DNA of 64,000 nucleotides from Aphidius gifuensis (lineage: Eukaryota; Arthropoda; Insecta; Hymenoptera; Braconidae). The translations under genes were made by a program, and so were the position numbers. Location: positions 14,162,469-14,226,468 of the forward strand of contig NC_057790.1 in assembly GCF_014905175.1 (NCBI RefSeq), in the 5' to 3' direction. The notes beneath the pieces were generated by a model, which had not been told where the DNA came from, ran no database searches, and saw nothing but the letters and a program-made list of their open reading frames with translations. Shown piece by piece: positions 35,265 through 44,104 of the stretch. Position 1 is the first letter of the stretch. Each line of letters starts with the position of its first letter.

Positions 35265-36218
35265 TTAATAGATTATTTCAGCCTCTTTCAATTCTTCTAT
35301 AATTGAAATTATTTCATTATCATTTCCATGATTTCCAGCTGCTTGAGAAGCTATCAAAAGTCTAAGACGATCAATAAGCTCATTGGGATCATTCCAATGA
35401 ACATAATCAATTGCAGAATTATTAGTAATTTTATATTTAGGCAAGCCGGAGCCTCGATGTGTTATTGAGTTGATAAATGGCAAAATATATTCCTTATATT
35501 TTTTAGTATTTTCGGTTCTTAAATCACCTTTTGGGTCATAATATTTATGATGAATATTTGTTAATTTTATAATATCAATAAAATTTTTTTCATCATTTTT
35601 TTCGATCAGTGATGCATTAGGGCTACTTGAAAATAATAATTCTAGTAAGCCTGGTGTTTCATCATATATTGAGTTAGCAATATAAATTTTATTATCTTTA
35701 AATTCAACTTGTGAATTTCCAAATTTGAGCATATTTGTTTCAATTTCCGAATATTATAACCACTATCAGAATGCTTTTGTCTATTAAGTTTTTTTTAAAT
35801 ATTTTTGAGTATTTTTTGGGGTAGATTGAAGCGTTTGATTTAAACTATTATCAGAGCCCAGAGCACTTGCAAATGATGAATCAGCCATTTGATCTTCTCG
35901 ACCATCATTATCATCATCATCATCAGTTAATAAATCATTTTCATATTTTTCCTCTGTTTTAATTGACACTTTATTGATTTCATCTTTAATTTCTTGTTTT
36001 ATATTATTGTGATTATTATTTTGATTTGATGCCTCAACTAATTTTTGAAGTGGTGTCACAATAGGCTTGAATACATTGCTTGAAATATTATCTGATGTTT
36101 CTTGGCCTAATTTCAAAATTTTATGTTTTTGTCTAATAGCATGACTGGCTCTAGCAATTTGACTTAGTAATTCTTTCTTTTCATTTATTTTTATTTTATT
36201 GTCCATATTGATGTTCAT
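35265..36218 (-). pseudogene. DUF8207-like Polinton protein, two frameshifts
   Basis: The N-terminal part (36,218-35,784) starts MNINMDNKIKINEKKELL and has a helical RASHAIRQKHKILKL segment, then an acidic DDDDDNDGRED linker. The C-terminal part (35,732-35,265) has YIANSIYDETPGLLELLF and the signature WNDPNELIDRLRLLIASQ ... NEIISIIEELKEA. Sequence between them continues in other frames (QKHSDSGYNIRKLKQ). An indel in the poly-A run near 35,795-35,803 and another near 35,735 therefore split one gene of about 310 codons. The C-terminal domain is widespread in insect genomes with Polintons. Its function is unknown; a structural or DNA-associated role is conceivable. The homologue is 56,585-57,535. 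Confidence 0.65.
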
Positions 36219-36257
36219 TACTTGACATCTATGATAATACTATTGTCAACATAATGT

Positions 36258-36965
36258 TTACTTTGATTTTATACTGATATAACAATCAAAGCCTTTTCTA
36301 TATCGACCATTATTTAATTCGCTATCTTTATCAATTACAATGAATCCATGTTTATCATCTTTCCAACATGTATAACATAAATTTTTAAATTCTGTGTATG
36401 TCATATCTGTATTTACATGATCAAAATATATTCGTTTTAAATTGAGATCATCTTGCTTAAAAAGAACTAAAAAATTCGCATTATCTCGAATCAAATGTTT
36501 AGGTATCCGAGCATAAGTTTGACAGAGATAAAAACAATCTACGTCTTGATGTCGACCCATACAAAAAAAAGCTCTAATATTATCTTGTTTTTCACATGAA
36601 ACATCATCAAAAATCATAACAGAGTTTGGTTTTGTATCTTGAGGTTGAAGTACTTGTTCATGTTCATTAAAAGGAAAATAACCGATACCTTTTACAGATT
36701 GTAATAATTTTTCTAGCAATTTATATTTTGGCTGATTCAAAGACTTTGAGTAAACATAAACATTTTCAAATCTTAAACCATTTTCATGTGTGATTATTGC
36801 AAATAATACGTTCGTTTTTCCTATACCGCTAGGACCACAAAATATTCCTCGAACACTGTTTGGTAGTAATTCACCATGTCTTTTTTTCTTTCTGTCGCTA
36901 CTCTGTTGAATAAGTTCATCAAAATTGGTTACTGGTAATTTTTTGTTTTGTTTATTAAATTGCAT
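36258..36965 (-). CDS. ATP: FtsK/HerA (A32-like) genome-packaging ATPase
   Basis: 235 residues from MQFNKQNKKLPVTNFDEL. Walker A is GPSGIGKTN (residues ~43-51) and Walker B is VMIFDDV. The downstream segment FFCMGRHQDVDCFYLCQTY with ARIPKHLIRDNANF is characteristic of Polinton packaging ATPases. It would pump DNA into capsids. The frame is intact. It is divergently transcribed from the PLA2/pX gene, with the two starts 91 bp apart. The second element encodes a close relative at 57,609-58,280. Confidence 0.92.
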   Translation of the reverse strand: MQFNKQNKKLPVTNFDELIQQSSDRKKKRHGELLPNSVRGIFCGPSGIGKTNVLFAIITHENGLRFENVYVYSKSLNQPKYKLLEKLLQSVKGIGYFPFNEHEQVLQPQDTKPNSVMIFDDVSCEKQDNIRAFFCMGRHQDVDCFYLCQTYARIPKHLIRDNANFLVLFKQDDLNLKRIYFDHVNTDMTYTEFKNLCYTCWKDDKHGFIVIDKDSELNNGRYRKGFDCYISIKSK

Positions 36966-36994
36966 CGTGTACGTTGGAACAAGTCCTGATTATT

Positions 36995-37044
36995 ACTGAA
37001 TCGTTTTGATATAAATACGTGCTCTTATAATCGTTAACATCAGT
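36995..37044. promoter_or_regulatory. Compact bidirectional promoter, ATPase / PLA2-pX
   Basis: Rightward: TATAAATA (37,010-37,017) and TCAGT (37,040-37,044), about 32 nt apart, then the ATG at 37,057. Leftward: the same AT core reads TATTTATATC and is followed by TTCAGT (TCAGT complement at 36,995-36,999). The same layout exists in the second element near 58,291-58,340. Confidence 0.6.
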
Positions 37045-37056
37045 TACATTTAAACT

Positions 37057-37860
37057 ATGATTGAGCACAGACGTCGAAAAAAATTAGGAAAAGGTGTTGT
37101 CAATAAAATCATTAATAAACTTCCTTTTGAGTTACATATCCCAAAATACAATTATTGTGGGCCTGGTACTAAATTAGCAAAAAGATTAGAACGAGGTGAT
37201 CGAGGTATAAATCCCCTAGACGAATCGTGTAAAGAACACGATATACAATACGAAAAAAATAAAGATAACTTAGTCGCTAGACATCAGGCTGACAGAGAGC
37301 TTGCTGAAAAAGCTTGGCAACGTGTTCTTGCTAACGACTCTACTATTGCTGAAAAAGCAGCAGCTTGGGGAATAACAAACGCTATGAAAGCAAAAGTAAA
37401 AATGGGTATGACATTGAAAAAAAAGGGAACTAGAAAAATAAAAAAGAAAAAAAGACCTTCGGTATCATTAAAGAAAATTATCAATTTAACAAAAAAACTT
37501 ACTCAGCCTGGAGGCGATCCTATCAAATCAATTATAAAGGGAGCACGTGATGCTGTGAAAAAATCTGGTGGTAAAAAAAATGTTCGGTTACCTCGTGTTT
37601 TACCATTACCAGCAAAAATTGGAGGATTTTTACCGTTTTTAATGCCTATTTTTGCTGGTCTTAGTGCAGTGGGTGCTTTATCGGGTGGAGCTGCTACAGT
37701 AGTAAAAACTATCAATGAAGCAAATGCTGCAAAAAGTAGACTTGAAGAAAATAAACGCCATAATACAAAAATGGAATCAATTGCTTTGGGAAATGGTATG
37801 TTTTTGCAGCCTCATAAAAAAGGATTTGGTTTATTTTTAAAGCCATCAAAAAACATGTAA
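37057..37860 (+). CDS. Minor virion protein: PLA2-like domain plus pX/pVI-like tail
   Basis: 267 residues. Residues ~22-75 resemble the secreted/parvoviral phospholipase A2 fold: the calcium loop YCGPGTKLAKRL and the active-site helix CKEHDIQY with the His-Asp pair. A strongly basic central region follows (KKKGTRKIKKKKR, KKSGGKKN), then a hydrophobic glycine/alanine-rich segment (FLPFLMPIFAGLSAVGALSGG) and a conserved end (GFGLFLKPSKNM). The likely role is membrane breach during entry and packing of DNA in the particle. Such PX-type proteins are known in adintoviruses and Polintons (recollection). It is the first gene of the late plus-strand block. The frame is intact. Confidence 0.75.
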   Translation: MIEHRRRKKLGKGVVNKIINKLPFELHIPKYNYCGPGTKLAKRLERGDRGINPLDESCKEHDIQYEKNKDNLVARHQADRELAEKAWQRVLANDSTIAEKAAAWGITNAMKAKVKMGMTLKKKGTRKIKKKKRPSVSLKKIINLTKKLTQPGGDPIKSIIKGARDAVKKSGGKKNVRLPRVLPLPAKIGGFLPFLMPIFAGLSAVGALSGGAATVVKTINEANAAKSRLEENKRHNTKMESIALGNGMFLQPHKKGFGLFLKPSKNM

Positions 37861-37877
37861 AGCTACCACATCGAGCG

Positions 37878-38219
37878 TTGACTGATATTGATCTCATCAA
37901 ATATGCAAAAATTTTAAAAATTCCATATTTTCGAGGTGTATTTATGAGAAATGATTTACCTAAATCAGGTCCTAGGAAATATGAGTCATCAATAATCAAT
38001 CTTGATGATAAAGATGGTCCCGGCACACACTGGGTTGCGTATAAAAAAAAAAATGATCAAGTTATTTATTTTGATAGTTTTGGAGACTTAGGTCCTCCCG
38101 AAGAACTTAAAAAATATCTCGGTGTTGGTAGCATTAAATATAATTATAAGAATTATCAAAAATATGATACAGTTATATGTGGTCATTTATGTTTAAAATT
38201 TTTAGCTGGAAAATTATAA
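37878..38219 (+). CDS. PRO: Adenain-like cysteine protease (Ulp1/C5 fold)
   Basis: About 113 residues. The catalytic pattern is GTHWVAY (His), IYFDSFGD (Asp), then YQKYDTVICGHLCLKFL (Gln and nucleophilic Cys). It would process capsid precursors during maturation. The reading frame has no ATG before the conserved start. The frame is open upstream as KLPHRALTD, where the second element has an ATG-initiated MLPQRALTD overlapping the preceding stop. The proper start seems to have been lost by a small indel near 37,857, or translation begins at a TTG. The core residues are intact. Confidence 0.85.
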   Translation: MTDIDLIKYAKILKIPYFRGVFMRNDLPKSGPRKYESSIINLDDKDGPGTHWVAYKKKNDQVIYFDSFGDLGPPEELKKYLGVGSIKYNYKNYQKYDTVICGHLCLKFLAGKL

Positions 38220-38251
38220 ATACATATGTACATACTGTTTCAATATTAGTC

Positions 38252-38932
38252 ATGAGTGATTCGTTCACGCTAACACTGTCTGGAGCCTCCTCGATTCTAG
38301 AGGCTCAATATTTTCCACCAATAGAATTATCTAAAGATAAAAATTATGTTATGGGACTCGTTGAATTATTAACATTCAATTCAATACCAAATATTGATGA
38401 ATACAATAATAAATTTCATGTAGGTGACTATATAATTACAATACCTACTGGCACTTATGAAATTGAAGATATTGAAGACTATATAAAGAAAGAATTACCA
38501 GAAATTTCTCTGAGTATTAAAGCTAATACAAATGAATTATGTTGTGAAATATTATGTGATAATTTTATAAATTTCCAAGAAAATAATACTATAGGTCGAT
38601 TGCTAGGATTTTCATCACAAATATTAACGCCAAATGTTGTGCATAAATCAGATTTGACTGTTACTATTATAAAAGTCAATGCTTTGCGTATTGAATGTAA
38701 TATAACGACAGGTGCTTACATGAATGATCGACCAGTTCACACGATTCATGAATTTTTTCCTTGTGTTCCAAAAGGATATAAGATTATAGAAGTGCCATCG
38801 CATGTCATTTATCTTCCAATCACCGTACAAGCAATACACAATATTCAATTAAAAATTGTTGATCAAGACGGAGACTTAGTGAATTTTCGAGGAGAAACTA
38901 TAACAATACGTTTGCATGTAAAGCGCCTATAA
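38252..38932 (+). CDS. Minor capsid (penton-like, single jelly-roll) protein
   Basis: 226 residues from MSDSFTLTLSGASSILEAQ; the longer open frame from 38,177 overlaps the protease, so 38,252 is preferred. Conserved signatures are LEAQYFPPIELSKDKNYVMG, NSIPNIDEYNNKF, IPTGTYEIEDIEDY, and a C-terminal strand-rich part ending ETITIRLHVKRL. Homologous to Polinton minor capsid proteins, expected at capsid vertices. The frame is intact. The second element retains only the N-terminal third. Confidence 0.85.
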   Translation: MSDSFTLTLSGASSILEAQYFPPIELSKDKNYVMGLVELLTFNSIPNIDEYNNKFHVGDYIITIPTGTYEIEDIEDYIKKELPEISLSIKANTNELCCEILCDNFINFQENNTIGRLLGFSSQILTPNVVHKSDLTVTIIKVNALRIECNITTGAYMNDRPVHTIHEFFPCVPKGYKIIEVPSHVIYLPITVQAIHNIQLKIVDQDGDLVNFRGETITIRLHVKRL

Positions 38933-38934
38933 TA

Positions 38935-39093
38935 ATGGGAATCGTTTTCACTAGAAAAGTTTATGGACAGAGTTATAAAAATCAATTGACATGCCAAAAG
39001 TCAAGCAGTCTTCAAAGACCTCTGAAAGTGATAACACGTCAGAACATTCAGTTTCTGAAAAATCTCGGTTTAAAACTAAAAAAGAAAAAGTAG
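38935..39093 (+). CDS. 52-aa basic late protein
   Basis: The ATG is two bases after the penton stop (TAATAATGG). The product MGIVFTRKVYGQ ... TRQNIQFLKNLGLKLKKKK is short and basic. A small basic ORF with 'NxxFLKxLG' between penton and capsid genes is a recurring Polinton feature in my recollection. It may be a virion DNA-condensing or cement protein. Confidence 0.55.
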   Translation: MGIVFTRKVYGQSYKNQLTCQKSSSLQRPLKVITRQNIQFLKNLGLKLKKKK

Positions 39094-39127
39094 TTATACA
39101 ATTTTGTTGTTTTCTTTGCTTTCAACC

Positions 39128-40360
39128 ATGGAAGAAATCTTAAATATTCAAAAACCTATAATATTTGATGAATCAGTCGCTCATTATGAGCTTCACACTC
39201 ATCTGCCATATGGCGCTTCAAAATTTAATAATAGTGATGAAATAAGAATTGGAGTTCAACATCAAGACTTGTGTTTATTACCAAGTAAAAGTTCACTACA
39301 TATTACAGGAAAATTTACAAAAAGTAATGGAACTGCTGTCGCTGCTACAACTTCTCTTGTTAAAATGTCAATTGCTCATATGTTTGAAGAAATTCGTTAT
39401 GAAATAAATGGCATTGAAGTTGATCGTAGTAAAAATGTTGGTCTTACAACTTTAATAAAAGGATATGTATCATTTAACCCTAATCAAAAAGCATTTCTTG
39501 AAAATACAGGCTGGATAAACGATGAAAAAATATTTGATAATGAAGGAAATTTTAATATATCCATTCCATTGAGTATATTATTAGGTTTCGCTGAAGATTA
39601 TCGTAAAATAATTATTAATGCAAAGCATGAACTTATTATTGTAAGATCGAATACAGATACAAACGCATATAAACAGACAACTGTTGCTGATGCTGCTGCT
39701 GCTGCTGCTGAAAATGTAAAAATTAGTTTGGAAAAAATTGAGTGGATAGTGCCATATATACGAGTGTCAGACAAACAAAAAATTCAATTACTTAATTTTA
39801 TTGCAAAAGATCCATCTATAGCAATGAGTTTTCGTACTTGGGAGCTGTATGATTATCCTTTGCTACCAGCAACAACAAAGCATATTTGGAGTGTTAAAAC
39901 ATCAACACAACTTGAAAAACCAAGATACGTCATCGTTGGTTTTCAAACAGCACGAAAAAATGTTGCAAATAAAGATGCCAGTCTTTTTGATCATTGTAAG
40001 ATGAGAGATATTAAACTTTTCTTGAATTCTCAATCATATCCATATGGTAATCTTAATATTAACATAACACAAAATCAATATGCTTTATTATATGACATGT
40101 TTGCTCAATTTCAAGTTTCGTATTACGGAAAAGAGTCAGAACCATTATTAACAAAAAAAGAATACATAGATCAGGCTCCTCTTATTGTGATTGATTGTTC
40201 AAAACAAAATAAATTTTTAAAATCTGAACCCGTTGATATACGACTTGAATTCGAATCATTCGAACAGTTTCCCGCTGAAACATCGGCTTATTGTTTAATA
40301 TTACATGATCGCATTGTCGAGTACAATCCAATCAGTGGCTCCGTCAGAGAATTAGTTTAA
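39128..40360 (+). CDS. MCP: Major capsid protein (double jelly-roll)
   Basis: 410 residues from MEEILNIQKPIIFDE; an upstream ATG at 39,104 would add eight hydrophobic residues that look like leader sequence. Conserved Polinton MCP segments include YGASKFNNSDEIRI, LLPSKSSLHITGKF, YEINGIEVDRSKNVG, RKNVANKDASLFDHC and LKSEPVDIRLEFES. An Ala run (DAAAAAAE) sits in a loop near residue 190. The protein would form the hexagonal capsomers of an icosahedral shell. The frame is intact. Confidence 0.9.
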   Translation: MEEILNIQKPIIFDESVAHYELHTHLPYGASKFNNSDEIRIGVQHQDLCLLPSKSSLHITGKFTKSNGTAVAATTSLVKMSIAHMFEEIRYEINGIEVDRSKNVGLTTLIKGYVSFNPNQKAFLENTGWINDEKIFDNEGNFNISIPLSILLGFAEDYRKIIINAKHELIIVRSNTDTNAYKQTTVADAAAAAAENVKISLEKIEWIVPYIRVSDKQKIQLLNFIAKDPSIAMSFRTWELYDYPLLPATTKHIWSVKTSTQLEKPRYVIVGFQTARKNVANKDASLFDHCKMRDIKLFLNSQSYPYGNLNINITQNQYALLYDMFAQFQVSYYGKESEPLLTKKEYIDQAPLIVIDCSKQNKFLKSEPVDIRLEFESFEQFPAETSAYCLILHDRIVEYNPISGSVRELV

Positions 40361-40391
40361 ATTTAATCCTAAACTCAAAATCTTTCATTCA

Positions 40392-40572
40392 ATGTTTAAC
40401 TTTTATGGAGTAAACATCGAAATGTTTAAAAAAAATAAATCTACTGACGAATATTCTGATAAAACTCCTTTGATCAAAGAGACAAAAGCTGAAAAAGAAG
40501 CAACAACAATACAACGAACCGAAATCTAAAGATTCTAAACTTTTTTCTGCTTGGTCAAAAAAAGGAAAATAA
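40392..40572 (+). pseudogene. Small late ORF with frame change
   Basis: MFNFYGVNIEMF opens at 40,392 and stops at 40,529. In another frame, overlapping from the lysine-rich centre, the sequence reads NEPKSKDSKLFSAWSKKGK with a stop at 40,572. The plausible C-terminal tail suggests one gene of about 60 codons broken by an indel near 40,495. No function is recognised. Confidence 0.4.
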
Positions 40573-40600
40573 TTTAAAAAAAACGTTTTGCTTCGAAATA

Positions 40601-40789
40601 ATGGATAAAAATACAAGTGGTAATAGTTCCTCGCGTTCAAGTGGAATGCAATACGAATCAAAAGTTGAAAAAGAATCGAGGAAAAATTATTTTGAAATAT
40701 CTAAATCATTGCGAGGTTCTGAACCATATTATGGTTATGTAAAGCAAGGTAAATATGGCTCAGTAGGAGATCATCGACCTAAATATTAA
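40601..40789 (+). CDS. 62-aa serine/tyrosine-rich late ORF
   Basis: MDKNTSGNSSSRSSG ... YYGYVKQGKYGSVGDHRPKY. It follows the capsid gene in the same direction with short spacing. Low-complexity N-terminus, no recognised domain. Its position suggests a virion or assembly accessory protein. Confidence 0.45.
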   Translation: MDKNTSGNSSSRSSGMQYESKVEKESRKNYFEISKSLRGSEPYYGYVKQGKYGSVGDHRPKY

Positions 40790-40820
40790 CTACAAGTTTT
40801 AATTGACAAATAATAAACAA

Positions 40821-41152
40821 ATGGATAATAAAAATAAAATAAAACCAGAAGAAAACATTCAAAAATCAACAATAAAATATTTCAAACTCGAATGTCCAGA
40901 AGATATTGAGAAAACTAATCAAAAAATTCTGCAATCAATATTATTCAAAAGATGCATGTATCGTTTACTACCACTACCGTACACGTAATGTATACATAGG
41001 CGTATGCCTATCGATCAGCAAGACGTGGAGAATGGGAAACAATGGCTCGAGATCATGAAAGATTTCAAATGCGGATTAAAAAATTAGGTGAAATTATAGA
41101 TCCAATATTAATCAAAAAACATAATGAATTTTGTAAAACTAAAAATAAATAA
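40821..41152 (+). pseudogene. Small late ORF, probably frameshifted
   Basis: MDNKNKIKPEENIQKST to a stop at 40,988, followed after a short gap by an open stretch in another frame (YRSARRGEWETMARDHERF ... KKLGEIIDP) ending at 41,152. The two halves together would give about 105 codons. A small indel or a short intron near 40,985-41,010 would reconcile them. Not recognised. Confidence 0.4.
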
Positions 41153-41225
41153 AGAAACATTTTTTTAAAATACAACATTGGTTTATAGATATTTATTTTA
41201 CTTTTATATAATACATTTTTAGAAA

Positions 41226-41642
41226 TTATTCTTCGCTGTCTGTTTCTTGATCTTGTTCTTCAATGTCTTCTTCGCTTTCTTGTTCTTCTATGAATCTCCG
41301 TTCGATTTTTTCATTTTTATTCCATAGCTCAAATAATTCTTGTATGAGTGGTGTTAAAGTTGGAATTGCAGTCCGATCAAAATATTTTAATACAAGATCC
41401 TTTTCATCATAGACGTATGGTGGTAGCTCAAATAAGTCAATTAATTTAATTTGACTCTCAGTCATTGAATATACTTCATCATACGTATCCAAAAACATTT
41501 CGAATCGTAGAAGTTCAACTTTTTTCCAATGTATATGTAAATCTTCAAGAAATGACTCCAGCTTTTCTTGTTGTGTATTATATTCAGCATTATTCATCAA
41601 AAAATTTTGATAAATTTCAGACTCTATTTGACACTGTTCCAT
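41226..41642 (-). CDS. Acidic 138-aa protein (unrecognised)
   Basis: MEQCQIESEIYQNFLMN. Predicted helical throughout, with a strongly acidic C-terminus (EEQESEEDIEEQDQETDSEE). It converges with the late block, leaving about 70 bp. Acidic tails of this type occur in chaperone-like or scaffolding proteins, but no family is recognised. Confidence 0.55.
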   Translation of the reverse strand: MEQCQIESEIYQNFLMNNAEYNTQQEKLESFLEDLHIHWKKVELLRFEMFLDTYDEVYSMTESQIKLIDLFELPPYVYDEKDLVLKYFDRTAIPTLTPLIQELFELWNKNEKIERRFIEEQESEEDIEEQDQETDSEE

Positions 41643-41909
41643 TATAATTTTTAGTTATAACTTATATTTACTTTATTAATGTTCACACACCACAAGTTGA
41701 TATATTAATGAGCTCTACTCAAGCTTTTTTCGAATTCACAAGGCCCCTCCTTTGTGTATATATTGATGCGTGCGCACATGCACTGTAGTGTTTTATAACG
41801 TATATGTAAAAACCGTTGACCCTAATTTTTTTTTAAAAATAAACATTGGTTAGTCATCATAAATTTTGATGCTCACATAAAATATATATGTGAGGTTTTA
41901 TTATTTTTT

Positions 41910-42695
41910 TCAAATTATTTTTTTTTTATTATTTTGACATGGAATACAATTTTTTTTTTTTGGTAATGGTCCATCAAATGCATCTGTATATAATCCCAAA
42001 AAATTAAAATGTTCTTTACAACGACGCTCTTCGATGAATTTATGGTTGTTTTTCAGATTTTCAGGCAATTTATCCCAAATTTCATCCATTGATTCCGAGG
42101 CGTATGAAAGTATAAAATTTTCTGGTAAAATTTCTATATCTTCTTTTCTAAGTTTCGATAAATTTTTTAATGCATAGTACAACTGTATAGATTTATTAAG
42201 AGATGATTTCTCACCCCAATAATTCTGAAACCATAGTTTTAATTGTTGCACATTGTCAAGTGCACAATGACAATTACGTATAGCATAATGAATTCCTGGA
42301 TGACTTGTTATTTGATTTTTTATTGTTCTTATCCCTGGAGAATCCATTGAATATAAATCAATTATTACTTTTGAATTGTCAGTGATTTCATCCAACCACT
42401 TTTTTTTCTCGTCACCTTTGACGTATATATAACAAGCTGATTCCAAAACGTTAGAAATTATCAGTTTTATGTCATTATAAGATACATCACCACACTCCCA
42501 CGATAACCCATGCCAATTGCGTATCAACCACAGATTAATTGACTTGTATTTTGCAGGTAGATGATTCCATGTATTTGGTGGCTTAAATACAAAACAATGT
42601 GTTTCGTTGTTTTGAACATTAATTGCAGCAAACTCTTTTAAAACAAATGCGTTGTGAGGTTGCTTAAATCCTTGTATATCTACAATCAATTCCAT
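41910..42695 (-). CDS. VDIQGF-family protein, paralogue B
   Basis: About 261 residues from MELIVDIQGFKQPHNAF; the upstream ATG at 42,749 would add 18 residues and is less likely, because paralogue A starts at the matching position. Shared signatures with 32,889-33,479 are VDIQGF, WHGLSWECGDVSYND, IIDLYSMDSPGI and HCALDNVQQLKLWF. It has an additional C-terminal region ending in a cysteine pair (CIPCQNNKKK) that may bind metal. It is the right-most gene before the TIR. Function is unknown; a diverged DEDD-type nuclease is one possibility. Confidence 0.6.
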   Translation of the reverse strand: MELIVDIQGFKQPHNAFVLKEFAAINVQNNETHCFVFKPPNTWNHLPAKYKSINLWLIRNWHGLSWECGDVSYNDIKLIISNVLESACYIYVKGDEKKKWLDEITDNSKVIIDLYSMDSPGIRTIKNQITSHPGIHYAIRNCHCALDNVQQLKLWFQNYWGEKSSLNKSIQLYYALKNLSKLRKEDIEILPENFILSYASESMDEIWDKLPENLKNNHKFIEERRCKEHFNFLGLYTDAFDGPLPKKKNCIPCQNNKKKII

Positions 42696-42977
42696 ATTTT
42701 TTTTAACTTCTTCGTCACGAACACGTTTAATGCACTGATAGGTTTTCAATTAAAAAAATCGTTTTGTAGAAACAAATACATATATATAATAATTTACATA
42801 TACGTAAAACTTGATATTATTATGTTGCCCCACTTATATCGGAATTTTTTCGTTAATGACGCATGCTTTTATTTTATATTTTTTTCTAAGAAAAAGCCAT
42901 AAATTTTTTATGTATTTATATGAACGAAAACCGTTAATAACGTTTATATAAACAATCTCTTTCATCATACATGAGTC

Positions 42978-43241
42978 AACGACATCCGGTCCCCGTCTCC
43001 CGTCTCCCGTCTCCCGACTCCCGTCCCCCCATTTTTAATCTCCATACTCTCAACCCTCATCCCCCCAATCTCAACTACACACACATCCCTCAATCCTCAA
43101 CATCTTATCTACACCCCCAACTACCCTCCAAAAACTACCCTTTATTTTTTTTTTTTTTTCATTTTATTTTTTTTTTTTACAAATTTTAATTAAGGGATGA
43201 TTAATTAAGGGATGATATAGAACCGGCCCTGTTTCCCTACT
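42978..43241 (-). repeat. Polinton right terminal inverted repeat
   Basis: The reverse complement of 25,113-25,373, ending CCGGCCCTGTTTCCCTACT. It differs by one extra CCCGTCT unit and small homopolymer length changes. Confidence 0.92.
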
Positions 43242-43247
43242 AATAGT
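43242..43247. repeat. Polinton target-site duplication, right (AATAGT)
   Basis: An exact match to 25,107-25,112. Confidence 0.9.
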
Positions 43248-43558
43248 AATTTACATTACAATTTATACATTTTGTTGTTATTGTTTATTTTTCTTTTCAT
43301 CAAGTTTAATGAGTTTTTTTTTTTATATTAAGTTAACATAATTATATGTAAAAAGATTTATTTTTGAATATCTAAATCAGCTGCCAGAAGCATCTGTCTA
43401 TACTACAAAAAAGCTAACATATTTTTAAATACTATTTTTGACTTGTTCATCTTTTTGTGATGGTTGATGCACAACTATTCTGTAAGTTTGTAATGAATAA
43501 ATATAAATAACAATGAAATGTCACATAAAGTGAATAATATTTAAAACAAGACATCATT

Positions 43559-44104
43559 ATCAACGAATTTCTCGATAGTATAATTGATCTATCACATGTT
43601 AATTTTGATGACAATGAAAGATGGTTGCTGTCAGTGAGTGACAAAATATCATCAAATGTCGAAGATCTTCAAGCTTGGTAAAGAAAAGATTTATCAGTAA
43701 GTTCACTTAATGATTTGTCAAATGATACAACAAAAAGAATTGATAAAAGAACCGTTACGAGACCGAAAAAAAAAAATGGAAGAATGAGTTCGGAATTAAT
43801 AGTGGATATAACATTACCAACAAGTAATGATGTTTAGAAATTAAATTATCAACAAGAATCATCAACAAAAATAAATAATGAAAATGATAATAAAAATCAA
43901 AAATACAAAGAACATGTGTCAGCAATGTTGAGACCATCAGTGTCAGGCACGTTATTTATATCATTGTCATTATCAAATGGTCTAGAAAATTTTGATGCGT
44001 TTTTAAATATGTCACAATCAAATGGTATCAATTCGTTCATCAATTGAACGACTATATTTAAGGATGCAACAATTATGAACACATCAAGAACATTTTTTTT
44101 TTAG
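43559..44104 (+). pseudogene. Remnant coding sequence with in-frame stops
   Basis: One frame stays open for ~545 bp except for four nonsense codons. It reads INEFLDSIIDLSHVNFDDN, then KISSNVEDLQAW-stop, then a Ser/Asn-rich stretch (SLNDLSNDTTKR, SQSNGINSFIN-stop). Such scattered in-frame stops are typical of a decayed gene. The flank before it (43,248-43,558) has nothing recognisable. Further fragments may extend to 44,590, where a foldback element is inserted. Family unknown. Confidence 0.35.

Larger units (their letters stand above)
25113..43241. mobile_element. Nearly complete Polinton/Maverick, 18.1 kb
   Basis: Bounded by ~262-bp terminal inverted repeats starting AGTAGGGAAACAGGGCCGG and flanked by a 6-bp duplication. 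It carries the family's defining set: PolB, retroviral-type integrase, A32-like packaging ATPase, adenain-like protease, double-jelly-roll capsid and penton-like protein. It also has a PLA2/pX-like gene, a fibre-like gene, an SSB-like gene and accessory ORFs. Strand changes define transcription blocks: a left accessory gene (+), SSB (-), PolB (+), a minus block from 36,965 down to 32,889, a late plus block 37,057-41,152 and two minus genes at the right. Frameshifts in PolB, fibre, the DUF8207-like gene and small ORFs indicate a recently disabled copy. Elements of this kind are related to adintoviruses. Confidence 0.96.

Noticed and set aside
35265..36218. Programmed frameshift in the DUF8207-like gene, since both elements are split
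   Set aside because: The break points differ between the two copies, and in the first element one lies in a plain A-run. Independent decay explains this better.
37284..37715. Minus-strand frames opposite the PLA2/pX gene
   Set aside because: They are antisense shadows of a well-supported conserved gene.
43257..43558. Continuation of the Polinton past the right TIR
   Set aside because: The TIR ends at 43,241 and is followed by the exact AATAGT duplication, so this is flanking host DNA.
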